From: a virus
IMG/VR virus record: IMGVR_UViG_3300035189_000033
Coordinates: 1 to 64,000 of that record
Strand: one strand, 5' to 3'
Length of the DNA stretch: 64,000 nucleotides
This document shows, in pieces, positions 24,140-33,126 of the stretch. How positions within the stretch are numbered: position 1 is the first letter of the stretch; each line of letters starts with the position of its first letter. The notes under the pieces were generated by a model, which saw only the letters and a list, made by a program, of their open reading frames with translations, did not search any database and was not told the origin of the DNA. Both the position numbers and the translations under genes were made by a program.

Positions 24140-25297
24140 GTGGCATCTACTGCCGTTTCGCGACCGCCTGACATCCTGATCCGCGCCGCGCCGGCGCTGT
24201 CGGCGACGGCGGACGGGCCGCTGGAACAGGCTCCACGGCCGCCCATTTCTGCGTCGAACCATGCGGACGACCAGGACGCGGGCATCCCGGCGGAGATGAC
24301 GCTGGAAGAGAAAGCCGCCGCAGACGCCGCCAGAACCACCCCGGCGCTAAGCGCCAACAACCCTAAGAAGCAAAGCGACTGGCCTGAACCGGGATCGGAG
24401 CCAGGACGCGAACCGGCCGCGAAGCCTGGAGACAAGCCCGCAGCGGAATCGCAAAACGCGACGGAAGACGACGACGTCGATGTGTCGGACCTGCCGCCCG
24501 AAACGCAGGCTTTCGCGGTGCGCGAAATTTCCAACGCGCGCAAGGCCGCACGCGCAAAGGTCAGGGAAGCCACCGCTGCGGCGGACGCTGCCAGGGCTGC
24601 CGCCGAAGCCGCACAGGCCGAACTCGCCGAGATGCGCGCCAAGATTGCTGACGCCAGGCCGGCCGAACCGCCGAAGCTGGATCCGCGTCCGACGCGAGAC
24701 GGTTTTGACGATCCCGACAGCTACGACAGCGCGCTGACCGACTGGGCCGAGCGCGAGGGTGCGCGCAAGGCGGAGGCGAAGATCGCCGCAGAGGCCGCCG
24801 CCGCCCGCGCGGCCCAGGAAACCGCCGCACAGGCCGCACAGGCTGCCGCCGCCGAAGCGCAACGTGAGGCGCTGAACGCGGACTGGACCGCCAAAGTCGC
24901 CGCTGCCTCCGCCAAATATCCCGATTATATCGCCGTCGCCGAGGGCAATCATCCGGTCTCCATGCCGATGGCCGAAGCGATCATGCGAGCCGATAACGGC
25001 GCGGACATCGCCTATTACCTCGGCAAGAACCCCGAAGAGTCGGCGCGGATCGCCGCGTTGCCCTACTTCGCGAGTCAGATCACCGAGATCGGCAAAATCT
25101 CCGCCCAGCTTGCCGCCCCACAAAGCCGCCGGACGCGATCGCGCCCGATCGAACCGGTCGAGAGCGGCGCCGCGCCAGCCGACATCGGCACGCGCGAGCC
25201 GTCGATGGACGAATGGGGTGCCAAGCGGACGAAAGAAATTCTCTCTGCCCGACGGCCGTTCTTCCAGGTGGCAGAGCAGATCGCTAACCGGCACTGA
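24140..25297 (+). CDS. probable scaffolding protein
   Basis: 385 residues, GTG start. Directly before the coat gene. The N terminus is acidic and disordered; residues 130-260 are an Ala/Glu/Lys/Arg coiled coil; the C-terminal half holds a segment seen in phage scaffolds (ADNGADIAYYLGKNPEESAR, I-A-A-L-P-Y-F). The basic C terminus would bind coat subunits. Function is inferred from position, composition and this motif. Confidence 0.75.
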   Translation: MASTAVSRPPDILIRAAPALSATADGPLEQAPRPPISASNHADDQDAGIPAEMTLEEKAAADAARTTPALSANNPKKQSDWPEPGSEPGREPAAKPGDKPAAESQNATEDDDVDVSDLPPETQAFAVREISNARKAARAKVREATAAADAARAAAEAAQAELAEMRAKIADARPAEPPKLDPRPTRDGFDDPDSYDSALTDWAEREGARKAEAKIAAEAAAARAAQETAAQAAQAAAAEAQREALNADWTAKVAAASAKYPDYIAVAEGNHPVSMPMAEAIMRADNGADIAYYLGKNPEESARIAALPYFASQITEIGKISAQLAAPQSRRTRSRPIEPVESGAAPADIGTREPSMDEWGAKRTKEILSARRPFFQVAEQIANRH

Positions 25298-25309
25298 CGC
25301 CGTGAGGGC

Positions 25310-25385
25310 CGAACCGGACGGCATATTCCGGGTGGCTGAAGCCTAAAACCCGAACCGGACGGGATATTCCGGGTGGCTGACGCCT
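25310..25385 (+). repeat. 35-bp direct repeat between scaffold and coat
   Basis: Copies at 25310-25344 and 25351-25385 differ at two positions. A third, degenerate copy lies at about 25409-25445. Each contains ATATTCCGGGT, and ACCCG/CGGGT inverted pairs can form. The 210-base gap holds no gene; the repeats could regulate the mRNA between scaffold and coat, for example by structure or stability. Confidence 0.75.
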
Positions 25386-25507
25386 GAAAACGCCACCGGC
25401 GCGACGAAGCCGGGACCGCCACCGGGGCATATCCCGGGTCGAGGAACCATCACTCATGCAAACAACCAGATAGCCGCTCCGCGTGCGGGGCGCGCAGGAG
25501 TTTAACC

Positions 25508-26692
25508 GTGGCCTCGAACGCCCTTCTCACGCCTGCCCTGATCTCCAAGGAAACTCTGGTGATCCTGGAAAACAATCTGGTTGCGGCTGGCAAGGTGAAC
25601 CGCCAGTTCGAAAATCAGTTCGTCAAAATCGGCACCACGCTCACCATACGCAAGCCGAACCGGTTCAAGATCAGCCTCGGACCCGCGCTCCAGATCCAGG
25701 ACATCAGCGAGCCCTCGACCTCGATCGCCATCTCGACCCAGGCGCACGTCGATTTCCAGTTCTCCAGCCAGGAACTGACGCTGACGATCGAGGAATACAG
25801 CGAGCGCTACTGCAAGCCGGCAGCCGTCACCATCGCCAACACGATCGACGTGTCCGTTCTGGCGAACTTCACCTCGGTCTACAACGAAGTCGGCACGCCC
25901 GGCACCTTGCCGGCGAACTTCCCCGCACTCGCCGCCGTCGGCCAGCGGCTCGATGAATCCGCCGCTCCGCAGGACGGGCGCGTGCTGATCCTCAACCCCG
26001 CCGCGTACTGGTCACTGGCGAGCGGGCTGTCGAACCTGTTCACCCGTTCGGTTGCCGAACCGGCGCTAAAAGGCTTCCTGGCCGCGATCGCCAACTTCGA
26101 AATCTACGAAGACCAGAACGTCCAGTCGCAGACCGTCGGCGCACAGGGCGGCACACCGACCGTCAACGGCGCCGGCCAGACCGGGGCATCGCTGATCACC
26201 CAGGGATGGTCGAACAACATCACCGGTCTGCTGAACGTCGGTGATGTGTTCACCATCGCCGGCGTCTACGCGATCAATCCGCAAAGCCGTCAGTCCACCG
26301 GCACGCTGATGAACTTCGTCGTCACCACGGCGGCCAATTCATCGGGCGGCGGTGCGGCGACGCTGGCCATCGCGCCGGCGATCACCACCACCGGCGCCTA
26401 TCAGAACGTCTCGGCTGCACCGGCCAACAACGCCGCGATCACCGTGTTCGGCACAGGTGGATCGACGTATTTCCAGAACATCGGATTTACCCGCGATGCG
26501 TTCGGTCTGGTGAGCGTGCCGATGGAGCTGCCGGGCGGTGTCGACTTCGCGGCGCGCGAGATGTGGAAAAACATCTCGATGCGGATCGTTCGGGCGTTCG
26601 ACATTTTCAACGACGTCACCCCGTGCAGAATCGACGTCCTGTTCGGAACTTCCTGTTTTTACCCTGAGTTGGCTTGCAGGCTGACCAACTGA
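25508..26692 (+). CDS. major capsid (coat) protein, P22-type
   Basis: 394 residues, GTG start with AGGAG 8 bases upstream. The N terminus (LISKETLVILENNLVAAGKV) and C terminus (DVLFGTSCFYPELACRLTN) match the P22 coat family (HK97 fold; P22 gp5 has 430 residues). Residues about 210-320 are Gly/Thr-rich and probably correspond to the inserted domain. The start of the gene follows the 35-bp repeats, so its expression may be set separately from the scaffold. Confidence 0.88.
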   Translation: MASNALLTPALISKETLVILENNLVAAGKVNRQFENQFVKIGTTLTIRKPNRFKISLGPALQIQDISEPSTSIAISTQAHVDFQFSSQELTLTIEEYSERYCKPAAVTIANTIDVSVLANFTSVYNEVGTPGTLPANFPALAAVGQRLDESAAPQDGRVLILNPAAYWSLASGLSNLFTRSVAEPALKGFLAAIANFEIYEDQNVQSQTVGAQGGTPTVNGAGQTGASLITQGWSNNITGLLNVGDVFTIAGVYAINPQSRQSTGTLMNFVVTTAANSSGGGAATLAIAPAITTTGAYQNVSAAPANNAAITVFGTGGSTYFQNIGFTRDAFGLVSVPMELPGGVDFAAREMWKNISMRIVRAFDIFNDVTPCRIDVLFGTSCFYPELACRLTN

Positions 26693-26695
26693 GCC

Positions 26696-27004
26696 ATGAC
26701 CAGCCGCCAGATACGCCGCCTGCGCCGCCAGTTCGCCGAACAGGTGGACCGCGAACGCAACGGCGCGCCAATTCCGGGCGATATCCTCGAACGGATGACC
26801 AAGCCGAAGTCGCCGGATGTGTTGTTTCAGGTGGTGGTGACGGTGCGCGAGAACCGCGCGCTGTTGCCGGTTGGTCCGGCGATGAACCGCGACGCCTGCG
26901 GCTTGATGGCGGAAGCGGTCAACAAGCAGATTGCGCTAGGCCGCGAACGCACCTGGATGAATGCCGCCGTCGTTCCCCTTACCCCGATAACAGGAGTACA
27001 CTGA
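26696..27004 (+). CDS. hypothetical protein, 102 aa
   Basis: Follows the coat by 3 bases. Basic N terminus (TSRQIRRLRRQFAEQVDRER), then a central strand (VLFQVVVTVRENRALLPVG) and a helix. No family recognised; position suggests a head protein. Confidence 0.6.
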   Translation: MTSRQIRRLRRQFAEQVDRERNGAPIPGDILERMTKPKSPDVLFQVVVTVRENRALLPVGPAMNRDACGLMAEAVNKQIALGRERTWMNAAVVPLTPITGVH

Positions 27005-27007
27005 GCC

Positions 27008-27316
27008 ATGTCCGGTTCAAACAACGAACCCGTCACCGTGGGCACCGTCACCACCACGACCAACGCGCGGAACCTGTCGGACGGCAACCCGGTCGGCACC
27101 GTGTTCGGCCTGAGCCCGACCGATCTGATCAGCCATTACGGGGCGGCAGCGGTGCCGCAGTTCAGCCAGCCGGGTGCGCCCAACACCACGACCGGGGCGG
27201 CGGGCAGCGTGACGGCGGCGTTCACCAACACCACCTTCACCGGCGGCATCGGCACCTCCGCCTACAGCATCGGCGACATCGTGACGGCGCTGAAGCGATA
27301 CGGGCTGCTGGCGTAA
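27008..27316 (+). CDS. probable small structural protein, 102 aa
   Basis: ATG 27008 with GGAG upstream. Ser/Thr/Gly/Asn-rich, ending with a helix (YSIGDIVTALKRYGLLA). The composition is like that of phage decoration proteins or small fibre-type subunits. Function unknown. Confidence 0.6.
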   Translation: MSGSNNEPVTVGTVTTTTNARNLSDGNPVGTVFGLSPTDLISHYGAAAVPQFSQPGAPNTTTGAAGSVTAAFTNTTFTGGIGTSAYSIGDIVTALKRYGLLA

Positions 27317-27412
27317 CCCGGCCGAAACGCGAGGGGAGCCTGGCGGGTGTGCCTACCAAGCGCCCGCCGGTTGCGGTAATCGTGTCTGGATTGACACGGG
27401 GACGAGGCGGCA

Positions 27413-27787
27413 ATGGGCACGGTCGAGATGGTGGCGCGGGCGATGTGCTTCTCGGAAGGCGAAGACCCGGACACGCCGCTGGTGCCGTGGCATGTGCCGA
27501 TCATTGGCCCGCGCGGCTATTGCGTGGCACCGCCAAACGAACAGGTGATTGCGGCGTGGATGGTCTACGCGCGTCAGGCACGCGCCGCCATCGAAGCGAT
27601 GCACGAACCGTCCGGGGCGATGATCGAGGCCGGCATGAGAGCGATTCTGCTGCGGAACACGGGGGAGTCCGGCGAGGTGGTGCGTGAGGTCTGGCGCGCG
27701 ATGACCGCTGCCATGATGGAACAGCCAACCAAGCCGGGCGAGGCGCCGGACCGGGGCTTCGGCATACGAGAAAAGGCTGCGGGATGA
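27413..27787 (+). CDS. hypothetical protein, 124 aa
   Basis: ATG 27413 with GAGG upstream. Helical middle (NEQVIAAWMVYARQARAAIE, then A-M-H-E-P-S). The last bases overlap the next small gene as ATGA. Similar proteins with M-x-x-P-S-x-x-M occur in phages, but the role is unknown. Confidence 0.6.
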   Translation: MGTVEMVARAMCFSEGEDPDTPLVPWHVPIIGPRGYCVAPPNEQVIAAWMVYARQARAAIEAMHEPSGAMIEAGMRAILLRNTGESGEVVREVWRAMTAAMMEQPTKPGEAPDRGFGIREKAAG

Positions 27788-27963
27788 AGAAACCACCACC
27801 CAAGAAACCGTTGGCCGCGGCAAAACCGCCGAGTATTCCGATAAACCAACGATACGACGCGCAAGCGGCATTGCCCCGCATTCGGGCGGGCTTGGCTCGC
27901 CGCAACCGAATGCGTAGAACACACTCAAACGTGCGCATGAGATCAAGCAAGATCCGAAACTAA
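27784..27963 (+). CDS. small basic protein, 59 aa
   Basis: ATG 27784 overlaps the preceding stop. The product is strongly basic (MKKPPPKKPLAAAKPP at the start, many Arg in the second half), suggesting nucleic-acid binding or a capsid-internal peptide. It is followed by a 67-base gap before the next gene. Confidence 0.55.
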   Translation: MKKPPPKKPLAAAKPPSIPINQRYDAQAALPRIRAGLARRNRMRRTHSNVRMRSSKIRN

Positions 27964-28030
27964 TGCACCACGTACGCTTGCACGCCAAGCAAGAAAGAGC
28001 GGCGTTAACCAAGGTCATCGGGAGAAAGTA

Positions 28031-28969
28031 ATGGCGATCCTACAGCAGCACGCAGACGCAATTGTTCGAGGCGCACCGCCGGAACGGGTGCACCAGAAAT
28101 ACCCGCGGCACATGACGCATCCGGCCTATACGCCGGGCTCGATCGGCACTGAGGTCAAGTCGCCGGGCGGCTTCACCTATCATGTCGGCGGCACACCGAT
28201 CCGCTACGCGCCGGTGCTCGTTATGGATGAGGGCCAGGAAGAATACTACAAGTCACAGGGGTATGTGACCCAGGGCGAATCTGATCCGGCCGCGTTCGCC
28301 GCTGCCGTCGCCACGATGCGCCCGGCGGGCGAGGAATACGAACCGCAGGAATATCCGAAATGGGTCGGCGGCAAGCTGGTGCAGAACGCCGAAGAGGAGG
28401 CGCGGGCGGCGCGTGAGCGGCGGGTGCAGTTGGGCATCGAAGAACCGGCTGAGAAACCGGGCGACGATCCGACGCCAAAGGAGCCACCTCCGCAAGAGTC
28501 CACACCACCAGCGCCCGAAAAGACGACCCCGCCGGACGAGCCCGAGCCGCAGCCAGCCGCCGCGCAGTCTGCGGTCACTGAGCGCATTGCCGCGCTGGAG
28601 GGATCGCTGTCGGAGATCAAGCTGATGCTACGCGCTCTGACACGGTCGGCGGCAGAAGCCGACCAGCCGGTGCAGGTGCTGGCGGCTCAGGGCCCGGGGC
28701 CGCAATCCGCGCCGGTTGCGCCGCCTTGGGACGAACCCGCCGGTGCCAATGAACCGACCGACGTGACGGCGGAAAAACCCCCCGAAATAGCGGAAAAACC
28801 CCCCGAAAAGACTGCAAAACCCGAGAAAAATGCGGTCGCAGCACATGACAAACCCATCAAACAGCGCAAGGCCCGCCCGCCCTCAAAGCGCAAGATGGAG
28901 GAGCAGCACCGCGCGCAGGACGCCGCCCGCCGGGTCGCCGCGGTCATGCACCCCTCGCACGCGCACTGA
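28031..28969 (+). CDS. hypothetical protein with Pro/Lys/Glu-rich tail, 312 aa
   Basis: ATG 28031 has GGAG 6 bases upstream. The first 120 residues look folded (YTPGSIGTEVKSPGGFTYHV, EYPKWVGGKLVQNAEEEARA). The remainder is disordered, with A/V/K-E-K-P-P-E repeats and a very basic C terminus. A short coiled coil is near residues 185-210. Probably virion-associated. Not recognised. Confidence 0.6.
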   Translation: MAILQQHADAIVRGAPPERVHQKYPRHMTHPAYTPGSIGTEVKSPGGFTYHVGGTPIRYAPVLVMDEGQEEYYKSQGYVTQGESDPAAFAAAVATMRPAGEEYEPQEYPKWVGGKLVQNAEEEARAARERRVQLGIEEPAEKPGDDPTPKEPPPQESTPPAPEKTTPPDEPEPQPAAAQSAVTERIAALEGSLSEIKLMLRALTRSAAEADQPVQVLAAQGPGPQSAPVAPPWDEPAGANEPTDVTAEKPPEIAEKPPEKTAKPEKNAVAAHDKPIKQRKARPPSKRKMEEQHRAQDAARRVAAVMHPSHAH

Positions 28970-28987
28970 TCGGCGGTCTAAGCAACG

Positions 28988-29713
28988 ATGACCACCGCGC
29001 TTGATCTGATCCAGGACAGCCTCGAAATGCTCGGCGTCTACGGCCCGGGCGATACCATCAGTGCGGCCGACCTCGACCGCTCATTGACCGCACTGAACGA
29101 CATGATCGACTCGTGGTCCAACGAGTCGATGACGTGCTTTGCGTGGCAGCAACTGAGCTTCGCGCTGCAACCCAACATCACGCAATACACCTGCGGCACC
29201 GGCGGCTCGATCAGCACGATCCGCCCGCTGCGGGTGTCCGACGCCGCAGGGTCCGCCTACCTGCTCGATGCGGACAACAACAAATACCCGATGGACGTGC
29301 TGGGTCAGCTCGCGTTCAATCTGCGCACCACGGCGGCAGTGAGTTCCAATCTGCCGGACACGCTGTTCTACGATCCGCAGTTTCCGCTTGGGATCGTCAA
29401 CATCTGGCCGACGCCCTGCCAGGTTTATCAGTGCTATTTCTACTCGTACCTGCAACTCGGCGACTTTCCGACGCCCGAAACCAACGTGTTGCTGCCGCCC
29501 GGCTACAATCTGGCGATCAAGACCAATCTGGCGATCGCACTCAAGCCCTATTTCACCGCCGCCCAGCTTGATCCCATCGTGGTCAGCCGCGCGGCGGAAT
29601 CGAAGGGCAACGTCAAGCGCAACAACAACCGCACGCAGCGGTCGGTGTTCGATCCGGAAATCATCGCCCGCGGGCAATCGACCTATAACATCAGAAGTGA
29701 CCGGAACTACTAG
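28988..29713 (+). CDS. P22 gp4-like tail accessory / head-completion protein
   Basis: 241 residues (P22 gp4 has 166). The N terminus DLIQDSLEMLGVYGPGDTIS, then D-x-x-R-S-L-T-A-L-N-D-M-I-D-S-W-S, is the signature of the family that binds the portal and closes the head. The middle contains the LWP-like segment NIWPTPCQVYQCYFYSYLQL. The order portal, scaffold, coat, gp4, gp10 is that of P22. Confidence 0.85.
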   Translation: MTTALDLIQDSLEMLGVYGPGDTISAADLDRSLTALNDMIDSWSNESMTCFAWQQLSFALQPNITQYTCGTGGSISTIRPLRVSDAAGSAYLLDADNNKYPMDVLGQLAFNLRTTAAVSSNLPDTLFYDPQFPLGIVNIWPTPCQVYQCYFYSYLQLGDFPTPETNVLLPPGYNLAIKTNLAIALKPYFTAAQLDPIVVSRAAESKGNVKRNNNRTQRSVFDPEIIARGQSTYNIRSDRNY

Positions 29714-29731
29714 CGTTTTGAATGGGTTAAC

Positions 29732-32065
29732 GTGGCGCAATCCCCGATCCTCGGCGGCTTCTCCAGGTCGCGCTCAACTTCGGCCAGCGATAACGAGGCC
29801 TACAACCTGTATCTGGAAGTGATTGAAACCAAGGACGGCAAGGTTCCCGGCGCGCTGTATCTGACCGCCGGGCTCGACCTGATCGGCACCCTCGGGCCCG
29901 GCCCGGTCCGCGGCGTGAAACGCCTCAAGGACGTGCTCTACGTGGTGTCCGGCAACGAGGTCTACAGCCTGACACCGAACGGCACCGCCACTCTGCTAGG
30001 GCAGGTGGTGATCGGCAGCGCCCCCGTTTCGATGTTCGAGAACGGCCAGCAGATCATGATCGTCGATGGCGTCGGCGGCTGGCTCGCACCCGGCGGCTAT
30101 CCGGTCACCGGCGGCACTATCACCGGCCAGACGACCAATCCCTCGACCGGTGCGAAGGTGACCCTGACCGGCCTCGCCGGCGGGCTCTATGCGGTGGATG
30201 ACACGATCACCCTGCAATCGGCAAGCGGCACACAGACCAGCTATCCAATCCTCACCGTGACCGCGGTCGCCAACAATCCGGTCACCGTCTACACGCTGGT
30301 CAATCCCGGCACGACATACGCCAGCACGGCCAGCGCCAGCACCACCGGCATTAACGGCCAGGTCGGCGCCGGTAGCGGCCTGACCCTCAATGTCACCGCA
30401 GCCGACGGGGTTGTGACGGCGGCCACGGCCGCCGCAGGCGGCGCCGGCTATGCCGTGGGTGACACCGGGCTGATCAATGTCTACTCGGAGGATGCCGTCT
30501 ACCAGGTGACCGCCGAAAGCGGCGGCGCCGTCAGCGCCGTGCAGATCATCTACGGCGGGACCGAGTACGGCACCGCCAGCGCCCAGGCGACCAAGGCCGC
30601 CCCCGGCGTGCCGGCCAGCGTCGGCACCGGCCTGACGTTCGCTATCACCGCCAGTTCGGGGCCGATCACCGCCTCATCGATCGTCAGCGGCGGCAAGAAC
30701 TACGTCATCGGCAATGTGGGCAAGATCAACGGCGGATCCGCCGATGCGATCTACCGGGTGAGCGCGGTGGGCGCGACCGGCATGGTGACCGGCTTCACCG
30801 TCACCCAAGGCGGCACGGTCAACGACAAGGCCGCCACCTTCACACAGAAATCGACCTCGGGATCGGGTGCGGGCCTGACCCTGACAGCCCCGACTTATGG
30901 CGCGTGGCTGGGCCTCGTGCCGGTCATGCTGCCGTTCGCCAACCCCCTTGTGGGGGGCATCTCGGACGGCTTCGGCGTGCTGGTGTTCCAGGGCACGCAG
31001 TATCTGGCCTCGTCCGACGAACTGGACCTCTCGACCTGGGAAGCGCTGGCCTACGGGGTGTCTGACTCATCGCCCGATCAGTGCATGTCGCTCGCGGTGA
31101 TCCATGACGAAATCTACCTGATCAAAGAAAAGCATACGGAGATCTGGATCGATGCGGGCCTCGTGCCGTTCCCCTTCCAACTGGTCACGTCGGCGCGGAT
31201 GGAGTCTGGCACCATCGCGCCGTTCTCTGCGGCGGCTCTCGGCGAACATCTCTTTTTCCTGTCGCGCAATGACCAGGGCCAGGGCATCGTGGTGCGCGCG
31301 CAAGGCTACAATCTGGTGCCGGTTTCGACGCAGGCGCTGATTGCTGAATTTGACACCTATCCGAACCTCGGCGATGCCATCGGCTACGGCCGCCAGCAGG
31401 GCGGGCATCAGTTCTATGTGCTGACCTTCCCCGAGGCGAACAAGACCTGGGTGCATGACCTGACCGCGAGCGAGATGGCCGGGTTTCCGCTGTGGCACCG
31501 GATCGCCGCCTGGACCGACGGGGCATGGAACCGCCACGCGGGCAACTGCTTCACGCCCTGGCAGGGCGCGGTCACGCGGGTCAACACCACGACCGCCTAT
31601 CAGGCGCAGTCGGTCAAACTGACCACCGAGACGCTGGCCACGGCATCGGGGCTGGTGGGGCTGCCGACAGCGTTCTTCAGCGCGGTGTTCTCGGTCTGGC
31701 TCAATCTGCCCGACACCGGCGCGGCCGGTGTGGTGTTCTCCAATCAGGGCGGATCGGCAACACCCGGCTTGTCCCTCACCATCAAGAACGACGCCGCCGG
31801 ATCGCCGCAGATCACGGTCGAGGCGTGGGACTCTGCTGCCGCGCCGATCGTCGCGGCAACGTATGATTTCACCAATTGGGTCGCCTGGGTGAACATCCTG
31901 ATCTCGATCGACACCGCCACGCAGCAGTTGCAGGTCTACGCCAACACGCTGGTTGCCAACGTGCTGACCGAAACGCTGCTGACGGCGGCCTCGATCACGT
32001 GGTCATCCTCGCACGCGATTGCGCCAGCGGCCACGCAACCGTGGTCACTGGTGGCGGTGGCATGA
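29732..32065 (+). CDS. P22 gp10-like packaged-DNA stabilisation protein, N-terminal part with inserts
   Basis: 777 residues, GTG start. Residues 1-118 and about 395-605 match gp10-type tail hub proteins: LDLSTWEALAYGVSDSSPDQ, IYLIKEKHTEIWIDAG, HLFFLSRNDQGQGIVVRAQG, DAIGYGRQQGGHQFYVLTFP. Residues about 119-390 are an inserted Gly/Thr/Ala-rich beta module, and 610-777 a lectin-like beta domain (FSVWLNLPDTGAAGVVFSNQ). The match breaks off at HAGNC, where gp10 homologues go on to G-D-Y-x-S-G-N-x-Y. That segment is instead in the gene at 33126. gp10 of P22 has 472 residues. Confidence 0.8.
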   Translation: MAQSPILGGFSRSRSTSASDNEAYNLYLEVIETKDGKVPGALYLTAGLDLIGTLGPGPVRGVKRLKDVLYVVSGNEVYSLTPNGTATLLGQVVIGSAPVSMFENGQQIMIVDGVGGWLAPGGYPVTGGTITGQTTNPSTGAKVTLTGLAGGLYAVDDTITLQSASGTQTSYPILTVTAVANNPVTVYTLVNPGTTYASTASASTTGINGQVGAGSGLTLNVTAADGVVTAATAAAGGAGYAVGDTGLINVYSEDAVYQVTAESGGAVSAVQIIYGGTEYGTASAQATKAAPGVPASVGTGLTFAITASSGPITASSIVSGGKNYVIGNVGKINGGSADAIYRVSAVGATGMVTGFTVTQGGTVNDKAATFTQKSTSGSGAGLTLTAPTYGAWLGLVPVMLPFANPLVGGISDGFGVLVFQGTQYLASSDELDLSTWEALAYGVSDSSPDQCMSLAVIHDEIYLIKEKHTEIWIDAGLVPFPFQLVTSARMESGTIAPFSAAALGEHLFFLSRNDQGQGIVVRAQGYNLVPVSTQALIAEFDTYPNLGDAIGYGRQQGGHQFYVLTFPEANKTWVHDLTASEMAGFPLWHRIAAWTDGAWNRHAGNCFTPWQGAVTRVNTTTAYQAQSVKLTTETLATASGLVGLPTAFFSAVFSVWLNLPDTGAAGVVFSNQGGSATPGLSLTIKNDAAGSPQITVEAWDSAAAPIVAATYDFTNWVAWVNILISIDTATQQLQVYANTLVANVLTETLLTAASITWSSSHAIAPAATQPWSLVAVA

Positions 32066-32094
32066 CCACACGTAGTGGGAATAGGTATTAAACC

Positions 32095-33126
32095 ATGGGT
32101 ATCTACTTTGTCGGGGCCGAGGATTGTGACTTCCTGAATTTTGGCGGTGGGGTGGTCACCACCGATGGCAGCCATTTCCGTTCCGCCTATGCCCGATGCG
32201 CCTTGCAGATCAACGTCACGACACCGACGAGTTATGGGCTGTCGTCCTACTGGGCGTCACCAACTGGTGCTTTTACGCAATCGTCATTCTGGATGACCGC
32301 CCGCTACTACGACGCTTCAATTTCAAATGGAGGCGATGCTGGCTATCTCGTCCGCTGGAATGATTCCTCCGGGAACGCCCGCCTCCTCGTCGGCTATGAC
32401 TGTCAGAGCAATGACACCGGACCATCGACGTGGCTGTATCAATTAAAAACCGTGGACAGTTCAGGGAATGTCACCATCCTCGCCAATTCGGTAGCCGGTA
32501 TCAACAGTGGCTATGTCGCCAAGCTGGATTTTTATGTCGATTATGCCAGTGCCGGCTCATTCCAAATGTATGTTGATGGCGTGCCGTTCCTCTCCTACAC
32601 CGGCAACCTCACCACCAACGGGCTGACCACGTTGGCTGGCTTCAATCTCGGGCAATCCACACAGGGTAATGATAATGCGGGAATCGTGGCATGGTCGGAA
32701 GTGATCGTATCGTCATCAGACACCCGCTCCATGTCGCTTGAGACGCTTCCGCCGAATGGACAGGGCGCGACCTCGCAATGGACCGGTGATGCGACCGGCA
32801 ATTCCGTCAATGAAGTGGTGCTGAATGACAGCAGCGGGATCTCCTCGGACACCGCCGATCAGATCGAACTCTTTACCCAGCCCGGCACCTCTGTTGCCCC
32901 GTTCATCGCCGCCGTCGCTGTTACCGCCAGGGCGATGACGGCGTCCGGTGCCCCGCAGAACATTGGTCTCCTGCTCCGTTCGGGCGGTGTCACCGGCAGC
33001 TCACCGCCAGAGGCACTGGCAAATTCGTTTGGCTTCCATCAGTACATCTGGACGACCGATCCCGCGACCGGAAATCCCTTTGCCAGCCTCTCTACCGTGC
33101 AGACTGGCATTGAAAGCCTGGCGTAA
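32095..33126 (+). CDS. inserted lectin-like structural protein, 343 aa
   Basis: Starts MGIYFVGAEDCDFLNFGGGV. The segment KLDFYVDYASAGSFQMYVDG, then V-P-F-L-S-Y-T-G, is typical of concanavalin/LamG-type beta sandwiches; the second half is another beta domain. It lies between the two parts of the gp10 homologue, so it may be a surface-exposed, sugar-binding addition to the tail. The end overlaps the next gene as TAATG. Confidence 0.7.
   Translation: MGIYFVGAEDCDFLNFGGGVVTTDGSHFRSAYARCALQINVTTPTSYGLSSYWASPTGAFTQSSFWMTARYYDASISNGGDAGYLVRWNDSSGNARLLVGYDCQSNDTGPSTWLYQLKTVDSSGNVTILANSVAGINSGYVAKLDFYVDYASAGSFQMYVDGVPFLSYTGNLTTNGLTTLAGFNLGQSTQGNDNAGIVAWSEVIVSSSDTRSMSLETLPPNGQGATSQWTGDATGNSVNEVVLNDSSGISSDTADQIELFTQPGTSVAPFIAAVAVTARAMTASGAPQNIGLLLRSGGVTGSSPPEALANSFGFHQYIWTTDPATGNPFASLSTVQTGIESLA

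Noticed and set aside
26667-26690. AGTTGG/CCAACT hairpin at the end of the coat gene as terminator
   Set aside because: There is no following T-run, the stem is short and partly inside the coding region, and the next gene follows within 3 bases.
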